DNA of 64,000 nucleotides from Streptomyces sp. NBC_01478 (GTDB lineage Bacteria; Actinomycetota; Actinomycetes; Streptomycetales; Streptomycetaceae). The stretch's first letter is position 1. Each line of letters starts with the position of its first letter. Location of the stretch: positions 1,550,001 through 1,614,000 of the forward strand of contig NZ_CP109444.1 in NCBI RefSeq assembly GCF_036227225.1. Direction: 5' to 3'. Below the pieces are notes generated by a model. The model did no database searches, was not told where the DNA came from, and saw only the letters and a program-made list of their open reading frames with translations. The translations under genes and the position numbers were made by a program. Below are positions 41,189 through 50,770 of this stretch, one piece after another.

Positions 41189-42310
41189 ATGACTATCGGA
41201 TTCTCACCCCGGATCGCCATGTCGACCTGCGCCCTCTGCCTGACGGCCGTCCTCGCGTTCACCCCCGCCACGGCGACAGCCACCACCGGGTCGGATCCCA
41301 GCACCCAGGTCCACCCCCACCCCGGCGCCCCCCGACTCCCGGACATCTCCGCCCTCTCCTGGCTCGTCGCAGACACCCGCACCGGCGAGGTACTGGCCGC
41401 CCACGACGCCCACCGCAAACTCCCACCCGCCAGCACCCTGAAAACCCTGTTCGCCCTGACCGTCCTCCCCACGCTCCCCGGCGGGCTCCGGCACCGCGTC
41501 ACCGAGGAGGACCTGGCCGGCATCGGCGAGGGCAGCAGCCTCGTCGGGGTCGAGGAGGGCCACACCTACCGCGTCGCCGACCTGTGGCGCGGGGTCTTCC
41601 TCAACTCCGGGAACGACGCCGTGCACGTCCTGGCCGCCCTCAACGGCGGCTGGGACGCCACGGCCGCCCGGATGCAGGCCAAGGCCCGCGCACTGGGCGC
41701 CCTCGACACGCAGGTCATCTCGCCGGACGGCTACGACACCGAGGGCCAGGTGTCCTCCGCCTTCGACCTCGCGGTCTTCGGCCGGGCCGGACTGCGCAAC
41801 GCGGACTTCGCCCGATACTGCTCCACCGCCGAGGCGCAGTTCCCGGGTGACGGGTCGTCGTACGGGATCCAGAACACCAACCGGCTGCTGACCGGCAACG
41901 ACGGCGTGGAGCCGTATCCGGGGCTCGTCGGTGTGAAGAACGGCTACACCACGCACGCCGGGAACACCCTCGTCGCGGCGGCGCGCAGGGACGGGCGGTC
42001 GCTCGTCGTCACGGTGATGAACCCTCAGGCGGGCGGTGGCTTCACCGTGTACGAAGAGGCGCGCGAGCTGCTCGACTGGGGTTTCGCGGCTGCCGGGCGG
42101 GTCGATCCGGTGGGGTCGCTGGACGCGTTGCGGGCGAGGCCCAGGCCGAGGCCGGGTCCCGCGGCCGTGCCGGTGGCCGTGGCCGCGGACGTGGCGGACG
42201 ACGGTCCGGGCTGGGCCGATACGGCAGCGATCGTGGCCGCCGCGGTGCTGGGCGCGGGCGCGGTGGTACTGGCGTTGCGGTTCAGGGGCGCGCGGTCGCC
42301 CAGGGCCTGA
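41189..42310 (+). CDS. D-alanyl-D-alanine carboxypeptidase (DacA/VanY-type S11)
   Basis: A 373-residue exported serine peptidase that trims peptidoglycan stem peptides. A signal peptide occupies about residues 1-32 (STCALCLTAVLAFTPATATA). The S11 motifs are complete: SxxK in PASTLKTLFA, SxN as SGN in FLNSGNDAV, and KTG as KNG in VGVKNGYTTHAGN. A Pro/Arg linker and a C-terminal transmembrane segment (TAAIVAAAVLGAGAVVLAL) then a basic tail anchor it to the membrane. Its 3' end overlaps the convergent mannosyltransferase frame by 286 bp. Confidence 0.92.
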   Translation: MTIGFSPRIAMSTCALCLTAVLAFTPATATATTGSDPSTQVHPHPGAPRLPDISALSWLVADTRTGEVLAAHDAHRKLPPASTLKTLFALTVLPTLPGGLRHRVTEEDLAGIGEGSSLVGVEEGHTYRVADLWRGVFLNSGNDAVHVLAALNGGWDATAARMQAKARALGALDTQVISPDGYDTEGQVSSAFDLAVFGRAGLRNADFARYCSTAEAQFPGDGSSYGIQNTNRLLTGNDGVEPYPGLVGVKNGYTTHAGNTLVAAARRDGRSLVVTVMNPQAGGGFTVYEEARELLDWGFAAAGRVDPVGSLDALRARPRPRPGPAAVPVAVAADVADDGPGWADTAAIVAAAVLGAGAVVLALRFRGARSPRA

Positions 42311-43410
42311 CCGGTCGGCAGCCACAGCAGCAGGCCGAGGGTGATCCAGGTGTACGTGTTGCTGCCGAGGAAGCCGTCGATGCCCGAGGCGTCGTCGAAC
42401 CACAGCCACACGACACTCGTGCACATCACCGCGTACAGCGCGCCCGCGATCCGCGGGTGCCCGGCGCGGACCAGCACGGCGAAGGACGGCAGCAGCCACA
42501 CGAGATGGTGCACCCAGGTGATCGGGCTGATCAGACACGCGGTCAGCCCGGTCAGCGCGAACGCGGCGATCCAGTCCCCCGCGACGACCGCGCGGCGCGC
42601 CCGCACCGCCCACACACCCAGCACGAGCAGGACGACCACCGCCCACACCGGGCGGCCCGTCTCGCCGAGCCGGGCCAGGACGCCTTGCAGGGACTGGTTG
42701 GAGACGTAGTCGAGACGGCCCACGCGGGTGGTGTCCCACATGGCCTGGGTCCAGTAGAACTTCGAGGCGCCCGGGACCACCAGCGCCGCGAGTCCGGTCG
42801 CCGCGAGCGCCACAGCCGTCGCCACCGCGGCGGCTTTCCAGCGTCTGGCCAGCAGCAACAGGCCGATGAACAGCGCCGGCGTGAGCTTGACCGCCGCCGC
42901 GAGGCCGATGCCGACGCCAGCCCAGCGGCCCCGGCCGGTGGAGAGCAGCCAGCCGTCGCCGAGGACGAGGGCCAGCAGCAGGAGGTTCACCTGGCCGAAG
43001 CTGAAGGTGTCGCGCAACGGCTCGAACAGCGCCAGCCCGCAGGCCGCCAACGCCCACCCGAACCAGCCGTACCGCCGCCACCCGGGCCCCGCCAGGATGC
43101 GCAGCACCCCGGCGAGGGCCGTCAGGTTGAGGACGAGCGCGGCGGCGATCGCGGTGCCGAGCCCGAGGTACGCCATCGGGGCCATGCTGACGGCGGCGAA
43201 CGGCGGGTAGGTGAAGCCGTACGTCGTCCCGGGCACCCGATAGTCGTAGATCCGGCCGCCGTGGTGGAGCCAGGTGTGGACGGTCCCGTAGTAGACGCGC
43301 AGGTCGAACCAGTCGCGCAGCAGCGGGACGGTCGCGGTGAAGACGGTGACGACGACGGCGAGGGCCAGCACCAGGAGGAGGCGGCCGCGGTCGGTGGCGG
43401 GTGTTCTCAC
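42025..43410 (-). CDS. Polyprenol-phosphomannose-dependent mannosyltransferase (GT87/DUF2029)
   Basis: A 461-residue GT-C membrane enzyme of the GT87 type, which adds alpha-(1-2)-linked mannose from polyprenol phosphomannose. It has about 10 hydrophobic segments and the conserved loop RDWFDLRVYYGTVHTWLHHGGRIYDY, with a charged pair after TM1, plus FSFGQVNLLLLAL and SPITWVHHLVWLLP. GTG at 43410 overlaps the upstream gene by 4 bp (GTGA). The last ~95 residues are a low-complexity Ala/Ser/Thr/Pro tail antisense to the carboxypeptidase gene. They probably do not belong to the family fold and may reflect loss of an earlier stop. Confidence 0.82.
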   Translation of the reverse strand: MRTPATDRGRLLLVLALAVVVTVFTATVPLLRDWFDLRVYYGTVHTWLHHGGRIYDYRVPGTTYGFTYPPFAAVSMAPMAYLGLGTAIAAALVLNLTALAGVLRILAGPGWRRYGWFGWALAACGLALFEPLRDTFSFGQVNLLLLALVLGDGWLLSTGRGRWAGVGIGLAAAVKLTPALFIGLLLLARRWKAAAVATAVALAATGLAALVVPGASKFYWTQAMWDTTRVGRLDYVSNQSLQGVLARLGETGRPVWAVVVLLVLGVWAVRARRAVVAGDWIAAFALTGLTACLISPITWVHHLVWLLPSFAVLVRAGHPRIAGALYAVMCTSVVWLWFDDASGIDGFLGSNTYTWITLGLLLWLPTGQALGDRAPLNRNASTTAPAPSTAAATIAAVSAQPGPSSATSAATATGTAAGPGLGLGLARNASSDPTGSTRPAAAKPQSSSSRASSYTVKPPPA

Positions 43411-44801
43411 GCCGTACGTCCCAGGGCCGGGGCCTCGGCCGCCTGGCGGGCCTGCCAGAGGACGACGATCGCGAGGACGCCGCCGGAGACGGCCAGGACG
43501 AGTTGTCCGACGTCGGCGGGACCGCCGCTGGGCAGGACCGCGAGGGCGAGGACTCCGGTCACGGCGGCCACCCGGTGGCGTACGGAGGTGCTGGGCGCGG
43601 CGGCGGCTATCAGGAACAGGCCCCACAGCGCGTACCAGGGGCGGATGGCGGGGCCGAAGGCGGCCACGACCGCGAGGCTCAGGCCGAGCGCGTAGACCGG
43701 GCTCGGGCGCAGGCGGAACCATATGGCGAGGATGGCCGCGCCGGTGACCGCGAGTCCGAGGGCGTGCCAGGCCGGGACGGCGAAGGGCGCGAGGTCGCTG
43801 CCGAGGTGTTTCAGCAGGGCACCGGTGGCGCGGCCGAGGAGGCTGGTGAGCGCCCAGTTGTGCGCCGAGACGGGGGTGTCGAGGGCGCCTATCCAGCCGT
43901 AGCCCGTGCCGGCGACGGCGGTGGCGGCCACCGTGGTGACCGCGGACGCGACGACGGTCGTGGTGACGGCCTTGGCCGGGCGGTGGCCCGCGCGGATCTG
44001 GAGCAGCACGACCGCGGCGAGCCCGAGCGCGGCCGGCGCCTTGACGAGAGCGGCGAGCGTGACGAGGACGGCGCCGATGACCGGCCAGCGGCCGAGAGCG
44101 GCGACCAGGCCGACACCGAGGAGCCCGAGCATGATCGCGTCGTTGTGGGCACCCGCGACGAGGTGCAGCAGCACGAGCGGGTTGAGGGCGCCCAGCCAGA
44201 GCGCGGCGGCCGGGTCGGCGCCGCTGTGCCGGGCGAGCCGGGGCAGCGCGGCGGCCATCAGACCCACCCCGAGGAGCGCTATGAGCCGCATCCCGAAGAG
44301 CCCGGCGGGGAGTTCACCGCGGGTCAGTCCGGACAGCCCGGACGCCACGGCGAGGAACACCGGGCCGTACGGCGCTCCGGTGTGCTGCCACAGCGGGGCG
44401 ACCTCGTCGGCGAGGGGGCCGCCGAGCGTGGCCGGGCCGTGCGCGTAGACGTCCATGTGGGCGTCGACCATGGCGCCCTGCGCGAGGTAGCTGTACACGT
44501 CCCGGCTGAACAGCGGCGGCGCGAGCAACAGCGGGGACGCCCACACGGCGAGAACCAGGAACAGCGAACGCGGAGTCGGCGGTTCGGCGCTGCGGATCAG
44601 CTTGCCCAGCAGCAGCCAGGCCGCTATCAGCAGGACGACACCGAAGTAGACCCCGACCAGCCCGAGCGCAGCCTGCACGGAGGCCGGGGAGAAGAGGTCG
44701 GCGGACGGGAGCGCCCCGGCCGTCTCACCGCCCAGCGCGAGGACGGCGGTTCCGGCCAGACCGAGTACCTGGCAGCGACGGAGATCGACGGGAAAAGCCA
44801 T
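43407..44801 (-). CDS. MptB-like alpha-(1-6)-mannosyltransferase
   Basis: A 464-residue GT-C membrane glycosyltransferase of the polyprenol-phosphomannose-dependent alpha-1,6 (MptB) type. It has 10 or more hydrophobic segments and the loop SPLLLAPPLFSRDVYSYLAQGAMVD, with the catalytic Asp in SRDVYSY, then NPLVLLHLVAGAHNDAIM. The ATG is 3 codons inside the longest frame. It is coupled to the GT87 gene, so together they may build a mannosylated cell-envelope lipid or glycan. Upstream, 135 bp separate it from glsA on the same strand. Confidence 0.87.
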   Translation of the reverse strand: MAFPVDLRRCQVLGLAGTAVLALGGETAGALPSADLFSPASVQAALGLVGVYFGVVLLIAAWLLLGKLIRSAEPPTPRSLFLVLAVWASPLLLAPPLFSRDVYSYLAQGAMVDAHMDVYAHGPATLGGPLADEVAPLWQHTGAPYGPVFLAVASGLSGLTRGELPAGLFGMRLIALLGVGLMAAALPRLARHSGADPAAALWLGALNPLVLLHLVAGAHNDAIMLGLLGVGLVAALGRWPVIGAVLVTLAALVKAPAALGLAAVVLLQIRAGHRPAKAVTTTVVASAVTTVAATAVAGTGYGWIGALDTPVSAHNWALTSLLGRATGALLKHLGSDLAPFAVPAWHALGLAVTGAAILAIWFRLRPSPVYALGLSLAVVAAFGPAIRPWYALWGLFLIAAAAPSTSVRHRVAAVTGVLALAVLPSGGPADVGQLVLAVSGGVLAIVVLWQARQAAEAPALGRTA

Positions 44802-44936
44802 GGCCAACACTCGCCCAGCGTGTCAATGCCGGATGGCGGGAAAGCGACGTGCCGCTCTCCGTGCGGAGGCCTGCGCATGACCTCCGTGTGATCGGGCCTC
44901 GGGACCGGTGAATTCGCCGTGCGTGGCGGGATCCAG

Positions 44937-45869
44937 TCAGAACACCGACACCCCGGTGAGCGTCGTGAAGCGGTCCAGGGCCGCGACCCCGGCCACCGAG
45001 TTGCCCCGCTCGTCGAGTCCCGGGCTCCACACGGCGAGGGTGCACCGGCCGGGCACGATGGCGATGATCCCGCCGCCCACCCCGCTCTTGCCGGGCAGCC
45101 CCACCCGGTAGGCGAACTCGCCCGCCGCGTCGTACGTCCCGCAGGTCAGCATCACCGCGTTGACCTGCTTGGCCTGGGTGAGGGTGAGCAGCCGGGAGCC
45201 GTCGGCGCGGCTGCCGTGCCGGGCCAGGAAACCGGCCGCGAGGGCGAGGTCGGCGCAGGACGCCATGATGGAGCACTGCCGGAAGTACTGGTCCAGGAGG
45301 ACGGGCACCTCGTTGTCGATGTTGCCGTAGGACTTCATGAAGTGGGCCAGGGCCGCGTTGCGGTCGCCGTGCGCGGACTCGGAGGCGGCGACCTCCTTGT
45401 CGAAGTCGAGGGACGGGTTGCCGCTCTCCGCGCGCAGGAAGGCCAGCAGCTCGCCGGCCGCGTCGCCGGTACGGGTCTGGAGGCGGTCGGTGACGACGAG
45501 CGCGCCCGCGTTGATGAACGGGTTGCGCGGGATGCCGCTCTCGTACTCCAACTGGACAAGGGAGTTGAAGGGGTTGCCGGAGGGCTCGCGGCCCACGTGC
45601 TCCCACAGTTCGTCGCCCTCGCGGGCCAGGTCGAGGGCGAGGGTGAAGACCTTGGTGATGGACTGCGTGGAGAACGGCTGCCGCCAGTCCCCCACGCCGT
45701 ACACCGTGCCGTCCAGCTCCGCGACGGCCATGCCGAAGCGGCGCGGGTCGCAGGCCGCGAGCGCCGGGATGTAGTCGGCGGCCCGGCCACGGCCGGGCAT
45801 CCGCTCTATCTCACCGGCGATGCGCTCCAGGACCGGCTGGAAGGTCATCGAGGGGGACATGATCACCAT
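44937..45869 (-). CDS. glsA: Glutaminase
   Basis: A 310-residue glutaminase of the serine beta-lactamase-like fold, converting glutamine to glutamate and ammonia. The nucleophile motif is in PFSTQSITKVF (SxxK), with further conserved PRNPFINAGALVV, SYGNIDNEVPVLLDQYF, and VGLPGKSGVGGGIIAIVP. The ATG follows GGAGG closely. It lies 35 bp after aspA on the same strand and is probably the last gene of the amide/aspartate utilisation group. Confidence 0.94.
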   Translation of the reverse strand: MVIMSPSMTFQPVLERIAGEIERMPGRGRAADYIPALAACDPRRFGMAVAELDGTVYGVGDWRQPFSTQSITKVFTLALDLAREGDELWEHVGREPSGNPFNSLVQLEYESGIPRNPFINAGALVVTDRLQTRTGDAAGELLAFLRAESGNPSLDFDKEVAASESAHGDRNAALAHFMKSYGNIDNEVPVLLDQYFRQCSIMASCADLALAAGFLARHGSRADGSRLLTLTQAKQVNAVMLTCGTYDAAGEFAYRVGLPGKSGVGGGIIAIVPGRCTLAVWSPGLDERGNSVAGVAALDRFTTLTGVSVF

Positions 45870-45904
45870 TGTGCCTCCGGGCCGGTCCTGATGCGCGTCC
45901 GCGG

Positions 45905-47305
45905 TCAGCCGGCCACGGGCCGACTACCGGCCAGGACCTCGGGCCGCAGCAGGGCGGCAAGGGTCTCGGCGGGCAACAGGCCCTTCTCCAGGACGAGTTC
46001 GGCCACGCCCCGGCCGGTGGCGAGGGCCTCCTTGGCGATGTCGGTGGCGGCCGTGTACCCGATGTGCGGGTTGAGCGCGGTCACGAGACCGATGGAGTTC
46101 TCCACGCTCGCGCGGAGCGCCTCGGTGTTGGCGGTGATGCCGTCCACGCAGCGCTCGGCCAGCGTGAGGCAGGCGGCCCGCAGATGCGTGATGCTCTCCG
46201 AGAGCGAGTGCAGGATGATCGGCTCGAAGGCGTTGAGCTGGAGCTGTCCGGCCTCGGCGGCCATCGTGATGGTCACGTCGTTGCCGATCACCTCGAAGGC
46301 GACCTGGTTGACGACCTCGGGGATCACCGGGTTGACCTTTCCGGGCATGATGCTCGAACCGGCCTGCACCGGCGGCAGGTTGATCTCCCCGAGCCCCGCG
46401 CGCGGCCCCGAGGACAGCAGCCGCAGATCGTTGCAGCTCTTGGAGAGCTTGACCGCGACCCGCTTCAGCACACCCGACATCTGCACGAACGCCCCGCAGT
46501 CCTGCGTGGCCTCCACCAGGTTCGCAGCGGTCACGAGCGGCAGCCCCGTGATCTCCGACAGATGCCGCCGGGCCGACTCCGCGTACCCCGCGGGCGCATT
46601 GAGCCCGGTCCCGATGGCCGTGGCCCCCAGGTTGATCTCATGGATCAACTGGACAGCCTCGTCAAGACGTTGACGATCCTCGTCAATCATGACCGCATAC
46701 GCCGAGAACTCTTGACCGAGCGTCATCGGCACCGCGTCCTGCAACTGTGTACGGCCCATCTTGAGCACGTCACGGAACTCAACGGCCTTACGGGCGAACG
46801 CGTCCTGCAGTACAGACATTGCCGCGATCAATCCATGTACGGCAAAGACAGTCGCTATCTTGACGGCGGTCGGATACACGTCATTGGTGGACTGCCCCAG
46901 GTTGACGTCCTCGTTCGGGTGCAGGTACTGGTACTCGCCCTTGCCATGCCCGAGCAACTCCAACGCCCGGTTGGCGACAACCTCGTTGGCGTTCATGTTG
47001 GTCGAGGTGCCGGCCCCGCCCTGAACCACGTCCACGACGAACTGATCGTGCAGCTTCCCGCCCCGGATCTCCCGACAGGCCGCGACAATCGCACCCGCCT
47101 TCTCCGACGAGAGCAGCCCCAACTCCTCATTGGCGAGAGCGGCGGCCTCCTTGACGGCGGCAAGAGCATTGATCAGGTGCGGGTAGACGGAGATCGGCGT
47201 CCCGGTGATGGGGAAGTTCTCCGTGGCCCGCAGGGTGTGAACACCCCAGTAGGCGGAGGCGGGTACGTCGCGGTCTCCGAGGAGGTCGTGTTCGCTGCGG
47301 TACAT
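45905..47305 (-). CDS. aspA: Aspartate ammonia-lyase
   Basis: A 466-residue member of the aspartase/fumarase superfamily, producing fumarate and ammonia from aspartate. The signature loop is [15 protein letters not shown]. Substrate-binding motifs [18 protein letters not shown] and [18 protein letters not shown], and [10 protein letters not shown], favour aspartase over fumarase or adenylosuccinate lyase. It follows the asparaginase gene by 104 bp, a spacer that holds a dispersed repeat, so an independent promoter may exist there. Confidence 0.93.
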   Translation of the reverse strand: MYRSEHDLLGDRDVPASAYWGVHTLRATENFPITGTPISVYPHLINALAAVKEAAALANEELGLLSSEKAGAIVAACREIRGGKLHDQFVVDVVQGGAGTSTNMNANEVVANRALELLGHGKGEYQYLHPNEDVNLGQSTNDVYPTAVKIATVFAVHGLIAAMSVLQDAFARKAVEFRDVLKMGRTQLQDAVPMTLGQEFSAYAVMIDEDRQRLDEAVQLIHEINLGATAIGTGLNAPAGYAESARRHLSEITGLPLVTAANLVEATQDCGAFVQMSGVLKRVAVKLSKSCNDLRLLSSGPRAGLGEINLPPVQAGSSIMPGKVNPVIPEVVNQVAFEVIGNDVTITMAAEAGQLQLNAFEPIILHSLSESITHLRAACLTLAERCVDGITANTEALRASVENSIGLVTALNPHIGYTAATDIAKEALATGRGVAELVLEKGLLPAETLAALLRPEVLAGSRPVAG

Positions 47306-47350
47306 GAGGGTGCAGGTCCTTTCTCAATGACGTGAGTACAAGCGCCCGTC

Positions 47351-47393
47351 AGGGGCGCGGGGAACTGCGCGACCAGCCACACCCGGCCCGCAG
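47351..47393 (+). repeat. Dispersed Streptomyces intergenic repeat, copy 2
   Basis: AGGGGCGCGGGGAACTGCGC followed by GACCAGCCAC and CCGGCCCGCAG is the common short form of the element also seen at 41030-41107. It lies between asparaginase and aspA. Confidence 0.6.
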
Positions 47394-47409
47394 CTCCCCC
47401 ACAACCGAT

Positions 47410-48429
47410 CTAGGCACACGCAGACAACGGCGACACCGGGTCCAAAGCCCGCACAGGCCGAACACAACCCACCGGTTCTCCACCCCCGAGCAACGACTCC
47501 CCCGCGAACTCGGCGAGCAACGAGGGCGAAACCCCAGCCCGAGCAAGCCCAGCGGCAGCGACAGGCACCCGCGCCCGATTGGCCCCGTCCGAGATCTTCA
47601 CAGCAACAGCCCGCCCATCCGGCAACGCGGCAACCTGAACACCTTCGAACCCGTCCTTGGCCAACAGCCCGGGAACGGCCCGCATCAACGCGGCCACATC
47701 CCGCCCCGCCCCGGACGCCATCTCCGCATACGACCGCATCGCATCAGCAACCCGAGCCTCAGGCGTCCCAGGCGCAGCAGTAGTAATCCGAGCAACAGCA
47801 CGAGCAAGCCCATGCAGGGAGATGGAGAACAAAGGAGCCCCACACCCATCGACCGTCACCCGAGCGATCCGCTGCCCGCTGAGATCCTCGACGATCTCCG
47901 CGATCGCCTGCTGCAACGGATGGGCCGGGTCGAGATAGTCGTCCAGGGACCACCCGTTGAGCTTCGACACGTACAACATCGCCGCGTGCTTCCCGGAACA
48001 GTTCTGGGCGAGCCGGGACGGCGGCCGCCCCTCGCGCACCCAGACATCCCGCACGACCGGGTCGAACGGCAGATCAGGAACGTTGCGTAGATCGGACTCC
48101 GTCAGCCCGGCGAGTTCGAGGATGCGCCGGGTCCCGGCGAGGTGGCGTTCCTCGCCGGAGTGGCTGGCGGCGGCGAGCGAGAGCAGCTCGCCGTCGAGCG
48201 GCAGCCCGGCGCGCACCATGGCGACGGCCTGGACGGGCTTGATCGCCGAGCGCGGATAGAACGCGGCCTCGATGTCGCCGAGTTGGAGCTGGACCTGGCC
48301 GTCGGCATCGAGGACGACGACGGAGCCGTAGTGGATGCCCTCGATCATTCCGCCGCGTATGAGGTGGGCGACGGGTGCGTGGAGGGGTTCACGGATGAGG
48401 GGTGGGTCCGCGAGGGAACTGCTGTACAT
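47410..48429 (-). CDS. Asparaginase, Rhizobium etli (class 3) type
   Basis: A 339-residue asparaginase of the family unrelated to AnsA/AnsB of E. coli. Characteristic blocks are FYPRSAIKPVQAVAMV (Ser-x-x-Lys), AASHSGEERHL, and LAQNCSGKHAAMLYV (Cys and Lys close to the metal site), then VDGCGAPLFSISL. It hydrolyses asparagine to aspartate. It is 31 bp after the permease gene, which makes uptake and hydrolysis one unit; aspA and glsA continue the pathway. Confidence 0.9.
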   Translation of the reverse strand: MYSSSLADPPLIREPLHAPVAHLIRGGMIEGIHYGSVVVLDADGQVQLQLGDIEAAFYPRSAIKPVQAVAMVRAGLPLDGELLSLAAASHSGEERHLAGTRRILELAGLTESDLRNVPDLPFDPVVRDVWVREGRPPSRLAQNCSGKHAAMLYVSKLNGWSLDDYLDPAHPLQQAIAEIVEDLSGQRIARVTVDGCGAPLFSISLHGLARAVARITTAAPGTPEARVADAMRSYAEMASGAGRDVAALMRAVPGLLAKDGFEGVQVAALPDGRAVAVKISDGANRARVPVAAAGLARAGVSPSLLAEFAGESLLGGGEPVGCVRPVRALDPVSPLSACA

Positions 48430-48460
48430 CTCTGCCTGTCGGGTCAGGACGACGTGGGTC

Positions 48461-49924
48461 TCACGCGTCGGGTGCGGTGGAGGACGTGCTGGCCACGCGG
48501 CGGCGGACGGCGAACCATCCGGCGACCAGCGCGGCGGCGATCAGCGGCAGACAGAGCACGGTGGTGCGTCCGGCGCCGCCGTCGGCGTACATGAGGACCA
48601 GGACGGAGGCGAGGAAGGCCAGCGTCACGAGTTCGGTCCAGGGAGAGCCCGGCAACCGGTAGCTGGGGCGGGAGAGTTCGCCCTTCTCGGTCTTCCGCCA
48701 GAAGAGGAAGTGGCAGAGCATGATCATGCCCCAGGTGGAGAGGATGCCGATCGCCGCGAAGTTGAGGACGATCTCGAACGCGTCCGCCGGGACGACGAAG
48801 TTGAGGCCGACGCCGAGGACGCAGATGCCGCTGGTGAGCAGGATGCCGCCGTAGGGGACCTGGCTGCGGCTCATCACCGAGGTGAACCTGGGGGCCGAGC
48901 CGGACATCGCCATGGAGCGGAGGATGCGGCCGGTGGAGTACAGGCCGGAGTTCAGGGAGGACATGGCCGCGGTGAGGACGACGAGGTTCATGACGCCGCC
49001 GGCCGCCGGGATGCCGATGTTCGACAGCACGGTCACGAAGGGGCTCTGGCCCGCGCTGTACTTGTTCCACGGCAGCAGCATCGACAGCAGGACGACCGAG
49101 CCGACGTAGAAGAGGCCGACGCGCCACATGATCGAGTTGATCGCCTTCGGCATGATCTTCTCGGGGTTCTCGGTCTCCCCGGCGGCGACGCCGACCAGCT
49201 CGACGGAGGCGTAGGCGAAGACGACGCCCTGGATGATCAGGAGCATGGGCAGCAGGCCGTTGGGGAAGATGCCGCCGTTGTCGGTGATCAGGGACGGGCC
49301 GGGGGTCGTGCCGTCGACCTGGTGCTGGGTGACCAGCAGGAAGATGCCGATGAGCATGAAGACGACGAGCGCGCTGACCTTGATGATCGCGAACCAGAAC
49401 TCCAGCTCGCCGAACATCCTCACCGAGATCAGGTTCACGGTGAGGACCACGGCCAGGGCTATCAGCGCGATCACCCATTGCGGGATGTCGGAGAAAATGC
49501 CCCAGTAGTGGGTGTAGACGGCCACGGCGGTGATGTCGGCGATGCCGGTGGTGGCCCAGTTCAGGAAGTACATCCAGCCCGCTATGTACGCGCCCTTCTC
49601 GCCGAGGAACTCGCGGGCGTACGACACGAAGGCGCCGGACGAGGGCCGGTACAGGACGAGTTCACCGAGGGCGCGGACGACGAGGAAGGCGAAGAGGCCG
49701 CAGACCGCGTACGCGATGAACAGCGAGGGGCCGGCGTCGGCGAGGCGGCCGCCCGCGCCGAGGAAGAGGCCGGTGCCGATCGCGCCGCCGATGGCGATCA
49801 TGTTGACGTGGCGGGACTTCAGGGACTTGCTGTAGCCGGCGTCTCCGGCGTCGACATGGCCGGATCGTTTCTGCACGCCGTCGTGCAGGGACTGCTCGCT
49901 GCCGTGCAGGGACTGCTCGCTCAC
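48461..49924 (-). CDS. Amino-acid permease (AnsP/GabP-type APC transporter)
   Basis: A 487-residue, 12-segment APC-superfamily permease with the signature [24 protein letters not shown] before TM1, and [22 protein letters not shown]. The sequence and the neighbouring asparaginase favour L-asparagine as the substrate. GTG at 49924 overlaps the regulator stop (GTGA). The N-terminus has a 7-residue duplication, [14 protein letters not shown], from a 21-bp tandem repeat. Confidence 0.88.
   Translation of the reverse strand: MSEQSLHGSEQSLHDGVQKRSGHVDAGDAGYSKSLKSRHVNMIAIGGAIGTGLFLGAGGRLADAGPSLFIAYAVCGLFAFLVVRALGELVLYRPSSGAFVSYAREFLGEKGAYIAGWMYFLNWATTGIADITAVAVYTHYWGIFSDIPQWVIALIALAVVLTVNLISVRMFGELEFWFAIIKVSALVVFMLIGIFLLVTQHQVDGTTPGPSLITDNGGIFPNGLLPMLLIIQGVVFAYASVELVGVAAGETENPEKIMPKAINSIMWRVGLFYVGSVVLLSMLLPWNKYSAGQSPFVTVLSNIGIPAAGGVMNLVVLTAAMSSLNSGLYSTGRILRSMAMSGSAPRFTSVMSRSQVPYGGILLTSGICVLGVGLNFVVPADAFEIVLNFAAIGILSTWGMIMLCHFLFWRKTEKGELSRPSYRLPGSPWTELVTLAFLASVLVLMYADGGAGRTTVLCLPLIAAALVAGWFAVRRRVASTSSTAPDA
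49882..49921. repeat. 21-bp tandem duplication at the permease N-terminus
   Basis: CGTGCAGGGACTGCTCGCT occurs at 49882-49900 and 49903-49921. It adds seven in-frame residues before the first transmembrane helix, so it should be tolerated. Confidence 0.8.
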
Positions 49925-50652
49925 GCCTCGGGTCCGCCTTCCGTGGGGGTGTCCGTGCGCGCGGGGCGCACGATGTCGGTGAGGGTCGTCTCGACCCGGT
50001 CGAGGTGGTGGGACATGGCCTCGACGGCGTCCGGCTCGCTGCCGTCGATCAGCGCCTCGACGATCGCCCGGTGCTCGCGGTTGGACTGCTCGCGCCGGCC
50101 GCCGAGTTCGTTGAGGAACGCGGACTGGCGGGCCAGCGCGTCGCGGATCTCCTCGATGACCCGGCGGAACACCGGGTTCTGGGCGGCCTCCGCCACGGCG
50201 AGGTGGAAGAGGGTGTCCATCGCGACCCACGCGGTGGTGTCCGTCTCCTGTTCCATGCGGTCCAGGAGGTGGGCCAGATGGTCCAGGTTCTCCGGGGTGC
50301 GGCGCAGTGCCGCGTACCCGGCGACCGGGATCTCGACGTGGCGGCGCACTTCCAGCAGGTCGCTGGCCGCGTAGTCGCCGAAGGTGGGGTCCTCCACGGC
50401 GTTGGCCACCACGAAGGTGCCCTTGCCGGTCTTGGAGACGGTCAGCCCCATGGTCTGCAGGGCCCTCAGGGCCTCGCGGAGCACGGGCCTGCTGATCTCC
50501 AGGGTGCGGCACAGCTCCGCCTCGGAGGGGAGCTTGTCGCCGATGGCGTAGTCGCCGCGCTCGATGGCGCCGCGGAGGTGGACAAGCACCGCTTCCATGG
50601 CGCTGACGCGCCGCGGCCCGACTCCACCTGTCTGGCTGTCTGACAGGTTCAC
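49921..50652 (-). CDS. GntR-family regulator, FadR/FCD subfamily
   Basis: A 243-residue regulator. The winged helix-turn-helix reads [46 protein letters not shown]. The C-terminal FCD helical bundle contains the metal-ligand-type residues in [16 protein letters not shown] and [13 protein letters not shown]. The start is GTG at 50652, with AGGA 10 nt upstream. It is the first gene of the permease-asparaginase operon and probably represses it in response to an amino or dicarboxylic acid. Confidence 0.9.
   Translation of the reverse strand: MNLSDSQTGGVGPRRVSAMEAVLVHLRGAIERGDYAIGDKLPSEAELCRTLEISRPVLREALRALQTMGLTVSKTGKGTFVVANAVEDPTFGDYAASDLLEVRRHVEIPVAGYAALRRTPENLDHLAHLLDRMEQETDTTAWVAMDTLFHLAVAEAAQNPVFRRVIEEIRDALARQSAFLNELGGRREQSNREHRAIVEALIDGSEPDAVEAMSHHLDRVETTLTDIVRPARTDTPTEGGPEA
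50626..50648. promoter_or_regulatory. Inverted repeat over the start of the FCD regulator gene
   Basis: ACCTGTC (50626-50632) and GACAGGT (50642-50648) are perfect inverted copies. Inside them CTGTC-T-GACAG is a second palindrome. The site covers codons 2-9 of the regulator gene, a position suited to autorepression. Confidence 0.5.
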
Positions 50653-50711
50653 GGACGTGATCCTGCGGGTGACGGGACAGTGCTGTCAAGCGATCGGAAA
50701 AGAAAAATACA

Positions 50712-50748
50712 GAGGGCGCTCAGCCTGAAAATCCGGCTTCACGCCCTC
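50712..50748 (-). terminator. Intrinsic terminator of uppP
   Basis: GAGGGCG (50712-50718) pairs with CGCCCTC (50742-50748), with an inner AGCC/GGCT stem. On the minus strand it is followed by TATTTTTCTTTT, a rare true T-tract in this GC-rich DNA. It follows the uppP stop codon. Confidence 0.8.
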
Positions 50749-50770
50749 CGCGATGATCGTCCGTGCGGTG

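Noticed and set aside
48335..50374. A 679-codon open frame opposite the permease and FCD genes
   Set aside because: It spans two clear genes on the other strand and has the Glu/Asp/Arg/Gly composition of an antisense frame.
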